Of a DNA stretch of 64,000 bases, positions 63,502-64,000 are shown piece by piece. The DNA lies in contig NZ_VLKN01000002.1 of NCBI RefSeq assembly GCF_007830035.1, forward strand, positions 62,001 through 126,000, read 5' to 3'. The number at the start of each line of letters is the position of its first letter. Within the stretch, counting starts at the first letter, position 1. The translations under genes were made by a program, and so were the position numbers. Under the pieces are notes generated by a model that saw nothing but the letters and a program-made list of their open reading frames with translations, was not told the DNA's origin and searched no databases. This DNA comes from Luteimonas cucumeris (GTDB lineage: Bacteria; Pseudomonadota; Gammaproteobacteria; Xanthomonadales; Xanthomonadaceae).

Positions 63502-64000
63502 CTATCGGGAACGCACGTACGCGACGAATCCCTCCATGTACGTGCGCAAAGCATCGTGGGTGCGTGCATCGACGATGTTGCCATCGGCATCGAACACGCT
63601 GCCGGCGCGCGATACCATCAGCCGGCCGCCGGTCCATAGCTCCGCGCCCAGCGTTCTCAGCACCGGCAACCAGGCGTTCTGCGACAGGATGGTGCCGAAC
63701 CCGCCCGGCGACGCGCCAATGACCGCCACAGGCTTGCCGGCAAACACGCGCGGAATGTCGTTCGCCGGTCGGCTCAGCCAGTCGATTGCGTTCTTCGCCA
63801 CCCCAGGCAGGCTGTTGTTGTATTCGGGGGTGGCGATCAGCAGTCCGTCGGCCGCGGCCATCGCATCCTTCAGCGCGGCCACCTCGGCAGGGATGCCGCG
63901 CGCGGTTTCGTCGTCGCCGTTGTAGAGCGGGAAGCTGCGGATCGACACTGCATCAAGCCGGCTGCCGTCCGGCATCAACGCCACCGCCGCGCGCAGCAGC
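63502..64000 (-). CDS. NADPH-dependent FMN reductase (ChrR/azoreductase-like), partial
   Basis: The reading frame runs off the right edge; about 165 codons visible. Flavodoxin-like fold: LLIATPEYNNSLPGVAKNAIDWLSR (in parts), GKPVAVIGASPGGFGT and LPVLRTLGAEL. Enzymes of this group reduce quinones, chromate or azo compounds with NADPH via FMN. An internal ATG at 63984 is not the start, since the coding pattern LLRAAVALMPDG continues upstream. It is 134 bp upstream of the receptor gene. Confidence 0.9.
   Translation of the reverse strand, partial: LLRAAVALMPDGSRLDAVSIRSFPLYNGDDETARGIPAEVAALKDAMAAADGLLIATPEYNNSLPGVAKNAIDWLSRPANDIPRVFAGKPVAVIGASPGGFGTILSQNAWLPVLRTLGAELWTGGRLMVSRAGSVFDADGNIVDARTHDALRTYMEGFVAYVRSR

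Overview
The window is high-GC, tightly packed bacterial chromosome. The combination of a REP-type inverted repeat with GTAG ends, a MASE2 diguanylate cyclase, a secreted RNase/barstar pair, and protein sequences that read like Lysobacter/Luteimonas/Xanthomonas points to a gammaproteobacterium of the Xanthomonadales (probably Lysobacteraceae). This placement rests on recall of families, not on a search. No rRNA, tRNA, CRISPR array, insertion sequence or prophage was seen.

Layout. 1-8264 (minus strand) is a DNA-repair block: DUF488 protein, long Lhr helicase, UdgX-type uracil-DNA glycosylase, Ku and LigD (cut by the left edge). 8316-13242 holds an amino-acid permease, Cfa, a DUF3298 lipoprotein, a cold-shock protein with a clear terminator, and RluF. 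13372-17107 holds a small acetyltransferase coupled to a histone-H1-like basic protein, a 64-aa protein behind a candidate sigma-54 promoter, a rhomboid protease and a POT transporter. 17205-27873 holds a GST, a lipoprotein, an M14 carboxypeptidase, an EEP-family lipoprotein, an MliC-COG3650 fusion, a methyltransferase, the diguanylate cyclase, the RNase/barstar pair, Uup and a 33-aa Lys-rich protein whose stop codon lies in the loop of its terminator.

28001-29864 is the most unusual stretch. Three attC-like sites bracket two small single-ORF cassettes (a one-helix membrane protein and a MazG-like protein), with no integrase in view. They are followed by a MAPEG protein and a protein that strongly resembles AAC(3)-I aminoglycoside acetyltransferase, a family best known from integron cassettes. 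29971-32960 holds YCII, Yip1-like, AraC, VOC and small membrane genes, and a decayed UvrA-like fragment.

32961-39816 (minus) is a five-gene, nearly gapless operon: CHASE3 hybrid histidine kinase, receiver-only regulator, YaiO-like barrel with TPRs, HEAT-repeat membrane protein, and a processive-type GT2. It is most likely an exopolysaccharide or biofilm module. 39942-47532 holds SelO, a 63-aa membrane protein, TrhO, an M1 peptidase, YaeQ and two tandem HI0933-family flavoproteins, closed by a perfect 24-bp inverted repeat. 47624-52930 (minus) holds an HD phosphohydrolase, a lipoprotein, DUF998, DUF1993, a GT4, DUF6164 and an AraC regulator. The regulator is divergent from an AKR-SDR-ADH oxidoreductase series (53106-56122).

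56352-58558 is a BlaI/M56 sensor pair whose peptidase carries a long tail with methionine at heptad spacing. RidA and a 2H phosphoesterase follow. The right end is an iron-uptake operon (TonB-dependent siderophore receptor, PepSY membrane protein, 65-aa membrane protein) with a candidate Fur site, then an FMN reductase cut by the right edge.
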